This document shows, piece by piece, positions 60,393 to 64,000 of a stretch of DNA of 64,000 bases (position 1 is the stretch's first letter; every line of letters starts with the position of its first letter). Where the stretch lies: NCBI GenBank assembly GCA_958496175.1, contig OY292278.1:41416001-41480000 (forward strand), read 5' to 3'. Below the pieces are notes generated by a model, which worked only from the letters and a program-made list of their open reading frames with translations, did no database searches and was not told the origin of the DNA. The DNA is from Sisyra terminalis (lineage: Eukaryota > Arthropoda > Insecta > Neuroptera > Sisyridae). The position numbers were made by a program, and so were the translations under genes.

Positions 60393-63300
60393 GTACTCTT
60401 TTCCACACCACCCATGGGGTAAAGTACTAGGCGCGTTTTTTTTAACGTGGTATCCCCATGTAGGCCTAATCCACACCCCTAAAGACAAAAACATTTCCCA
60501 CTATGCAAATTATACATTTCGAATCAAAAAACATTCAAGCAAAATGTTAAGATCCTAAAGGACACAACATTCCGAACAGCAAACGTTTGCCCATGCAAAA
60601 CATGAATGCGTTCTTTGAGTTTGCCATCAATGGGAAATCTAAACAAATTACGAAGAACAGTTCGAGATTCGACTTGCACAATTCCCATAGATCCCTAAGA
60701 ATAAAAACCTAACACTTGTCTGTTGCAACTTAAAAACAAAAAAATAGAATTTCCTTATGCAAATCATACATTTCTAATCAAACATTATTCACGCAAATTG
60801 CCAAGTTCCCAAAGGACACAACATTACCAAAAGCAAACGTTTGCAAATGCAAAACATGAAAGCAATTTCTGGAGTTTTGTCATCAGTGGGAAAGCAAGGC
60901 AATTAACGTAGAGTTCTGCTTGCCTTTGACCTGCATAATTTACATAATTTCCTAAGACTATTGTCCAGTTTAATCCCGAGTCCTGGAAAAAAAAATTCTA
61001 AAAATTGGACCCAGAAAAAAAAAATTAATGACCGATATCATTATGCCAATCATACATTTCTAGCCAAACATTATTCAAGCAAATTACCAAGGTCCCAAAA
61101 GACATAACATTACCAAAAGCAAACGTTTGCCAATGCAAAACATGAATGCAATTTCTGGAGTTTTGTCATCAGTGGGATATCAAGGGAATTTACGTAGAAT
61201 TCTGCTTGCCTTTGACCTGCATAATATTCACAATGTCTTAAAACTAAAGTCAAGTATAATCCCGAGTCCTGAAAAAAAAATCCTAACACTGGACCGATGA
61301 AAAGAAAAAAAATCAAAGCTTTATATCATTATGTCAATTATACTTTTCTAGTCAAACATTATTCAGGCCAATATCCATGATCCCAAAGGACATAACATTA
61401 CCAAAAGCAAACGTTTGCAAAAGCAAATCATGAATGCATTTTCTGGAGTTTTGTCAACAGTGGGATATTAAAGGAATTTACGAAGAATACTGTTTACCAT
61501 CGAATTGCATAATTTTCACAATTCCTTAAACTAATGTCCAGTTTAATTCCAAGTCCTGAAAATAAATAAATTCCCAACACTGGACCGATGAAAAGAAAAA
61601 AAATTAAGCCTAATATTATTATGACAATCATACATTTCTAGCCAAACATAATTCAGGCAAATTACCAAGATCCCAAAGGACAAAACATATCCAGACGCAA
61701 ACGTTTGCAAATGCAAATCAAGAATGCAATTTCATGAGTTTTGTCATCAGTGGGATATCAAGACAATTTACGTAGAGTCTTGCTTGCCTGTGACCTGCAT
61801 AATTTTCACAACTTCCTAAAACTAATATACAGTTTAATCCTAAATCCTGAAAAAATAAATTCCTAACACTGGACTGGTGGAAAGAAAAATAAAGACTAAT
61901 AACATTATGCCAATCATACATTTCTTGTCAAACATTATTCAGGCAAATTACCAAGATCCCAAAGGACAAAACATTACCAATAGCAAAACATGAATGCAAT
62001 TCTGGAGTTTTGCCATCAGTAGGATATCAAGGGAATTTACGTAGAATGCTGCTTGTCTTTGCCCTGCATAATTTTCACAATTTCCTAAAACTAATAACCA
62101 GTATAATCCCGAGTCCTGAAAAAAAAAATCCTACCACTGGACCGATTAAAAGAAGAAAAAAACCAAGGACTTATATCATTATGTCAATTGTACTTTTCTA
62201 GCCAAACATTATTCAGGTAAATAGCCATGTTCCCAAAGGACAAAACATTTCCAAAAGCAAACGTTTGCATCACAAATCTTGAATGCTATTCCTGGAGTTT
62301 TGTCATCAGTGGGATATCAAAGCTATTTACTTAGAATACTGCTTGGCATCAAATTGCATAATTTTCACAATGTCCTAAAACTAATGACCAGTATATTCCC
62401 GAGTCCTGAAAATATAAAATTCCTAACACTGGACCGATGAAAAAAAAGAAAAGACCAATTTCATTATGTCAATCATACATTTCTAGCCAAACATTATTCA
62501 GGCAAATTACCAAGATCCCAAAGGACAAAACATTTCCAAAAGCAAACGTTTGCAAATGCAAAACATGAATGCAATTCCTGGAATTTTGTCATCAATGGGA
62601 TTTCAAGGCAATTTACGTAGAGTCCTACTTGGCTTTGACTTGCATAATATGCATAATGTCCTAAAACTAAAGTACAGCTTATACCCAATCCTGAAAAAAA
62701 TTCCGAACACTGGACCGATGAAATGAAAAAAAAATAAAATTAATATCATTATGTTAATCATACATTTCAAGTCAAACATTATTCAGGCAAATTACCAAGA
62801 TCCCAAAGGACAAAACATTTCCAAATGCAAACGTTTGCACATACAAATCAAGAATGCAATTTCTGGAATTTTGTCATCAGTGGTTTAGCAAAGTAATTTA
62901 CGTAGAACACTGCTTGCCATGGACTTGCATAATTTTACAATACCCTAAAACTAATGTCCAGTATAATCCTGAGTCCTGAAAAAAAACCCTATCTCTGGAC
63001 CGATAAATGAAAAATAACTAAATAAAAACTAATGACATTATGTCAATTATGCATTTCTAGCCAAACATTATTCAGGCAAATTGCCAAGATCCCAAAGGAC
63101 ATTACATTTCCCAATGCAAACGTTTGCCAATGCAAAACATGAATGCAATTGCTGGGGTTTTGTCAACAGTGGGATATCAAAGCTATTTACTAAGAATGCT
63201 GCTTGCCATCGAACTGCATAATTTTCACAATGTCCCTAAACTAATGTCCAATATAATCCCGAGTCCTGAAAATATAAAGTTCCTAACACTGGACCGAAAA

Positions 63301-64000
63301 ATAAAAAATAAATAAATAAAAACTAATTCCTACTAAAACTATGTCAATTATACATTTCTAGCCTAACATTATTCAGGAAAATTACCATAATCCCAAAGGA
63401 CAGAACATTTCCAAAAGCAAACGTTTGCCAATGCAAAACATGAATGCAATTCTGGAGTTTTGTCATCAGTGGGATATCAAGGGAATTTACGTAGAATGCT
63501 GCTTGTCTTTGACCTGCATAAATTTCACAATTTCCTAAAACTAATATCCAGTATAATCCCGAGTCCTGAAAAAAAAATCCTACCACTGGACTGATAAAAA
63601 GAAGAAAAACTTATATCACACTTATATCATTATTTCAATTATACTTTTCTAGCCAAACATTATTCAGGTAAATAGCCATGTTCCCAAAGGACAAAACATT
63701 TCCAAAAGCAAACGTTTGCAAATGCAAAACATGAATGCAATTCCTGGAGTTTTGTCATCAATGGGATTTCAAGGCAATTTACGTAGAGTCCTACTTGGCT
63801 TTGACTTGCATAATATGCATAATGTCCTAAAACTAAAGTCCAGCTTATACCCAATCCTGAAAAAAATTCCGAACACTGGACCGATGAAATGAAAAAAAAA
63901 TAAAATTAATATCATTATGTTAATCATACATTTCAAGTCAAACATTATTCAGGCAAATTGCCATGTTCCCAAAGGACATAACATTTCCAAATGCAAACGT
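60393..64000. repeat. Amplicon unit D (cut by the window end)
   Basis: Opens with the same landmark as B and C. Only the satellite array is inside the window, and it is still running at 64000. Confidence 0.9.
60480..64000. repeat. Satellite array D, at least 13 monomers
   Basis: Palindromes start at 60579, 60833, 61119, 61407, 61697, 62257, 62542, 62827, 63116, 63417, 63708 and 63993 (cut). A monomer near 61980 has lost its palindrome: tagcaaaacatgaatgc joins the sequence before and after it. Compared with C there is one extra monomer at 61119-61407. Confidence 0.95.

Noticed and set aside
23972..63993. Regularly spaced palindromes as a CRISPR array
   Set aside because: Spacing is about 290 bp, the sequence between palindromes is itself repeated, no cas genes are present, and the context is eukaryotic.
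23795..64000. rDNA, histone or other classical tandem gene family as the basis of the amplicon
   Set aside because: No rRNA-like, histone, 5S or snRNA sequence could be recognised in any unit.

Overview
The window looks like nuclear DNA of an insect (a beetle would fit, but this is a guess). It is AT-rich, its one recognisable host gene has many short introns with GT-AG borders, and it carries Jockey-like non-LTR and pogo/Tigger-like relics. No bacterial operon, CRISPR array, rRNA gene or convincing tRNA gene is visible.

Layout. (1) 1-9245: about three and a half head-to-tail copies of a 2.5-2.9 kb non-coding repeat. Each contains a minus-strand tRNA-like/SINE-like segment and diverged internal sub-repeats of about 400 bp. 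(2) 9246-17377: AT-rich intergenic DNA with a decayed RNase H/zinc-finger tail of a non-LTR retrotransposon at 16043-16372. (3) 17378-20921, minus strand: an apparently intact 11-exon gene for a REC8-type alpha-kleisin (meiotic cohesin subunit). I assembled it by hand from splice sites; all ten exon junctions keep the reading frame and give about 625 residues. A short Tigger-like hairpin sits in its last intron. (4) 20922-23794: intergenic DNA whose right end is a diverged relative of later repeat flanks. (5) 23795-64000: a tandem amplicon with unit starts at 23795, 35136, 47664 and 60393 (periods 11.3, 12.5 and 12.7 kb, last unit cut by the window). Each unit starts with a satellite array of roughly 250-300 bp monomers carrying a 12-bp palindrome, gcaaacgtttgc. 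A conserved 7-10 kb segment without a recognisable gene follows.

The amplicon copies are almost identical by eye and record their own history. A 5'-truncated Jockey-like element, with a poly(A) tail and an 11-bp target duplication, inserted before amplification. It is whole (as inserted) in unit B, cut short with filler DNA in unit A, and removed except for its poly(A) tail in unit C. The satellite arrays are mosaics: B has the left end of C/D and the right end of A. The amplicon also carries conserved non-coding landmarks: an inverted-repeat-bounded GC-rich box, a TAATCC cluster, and E2F-like and CCAAT-like motifs. The most unusual content is this composite satellite-plus-spacer amplicon, next to the REC8-like gene.
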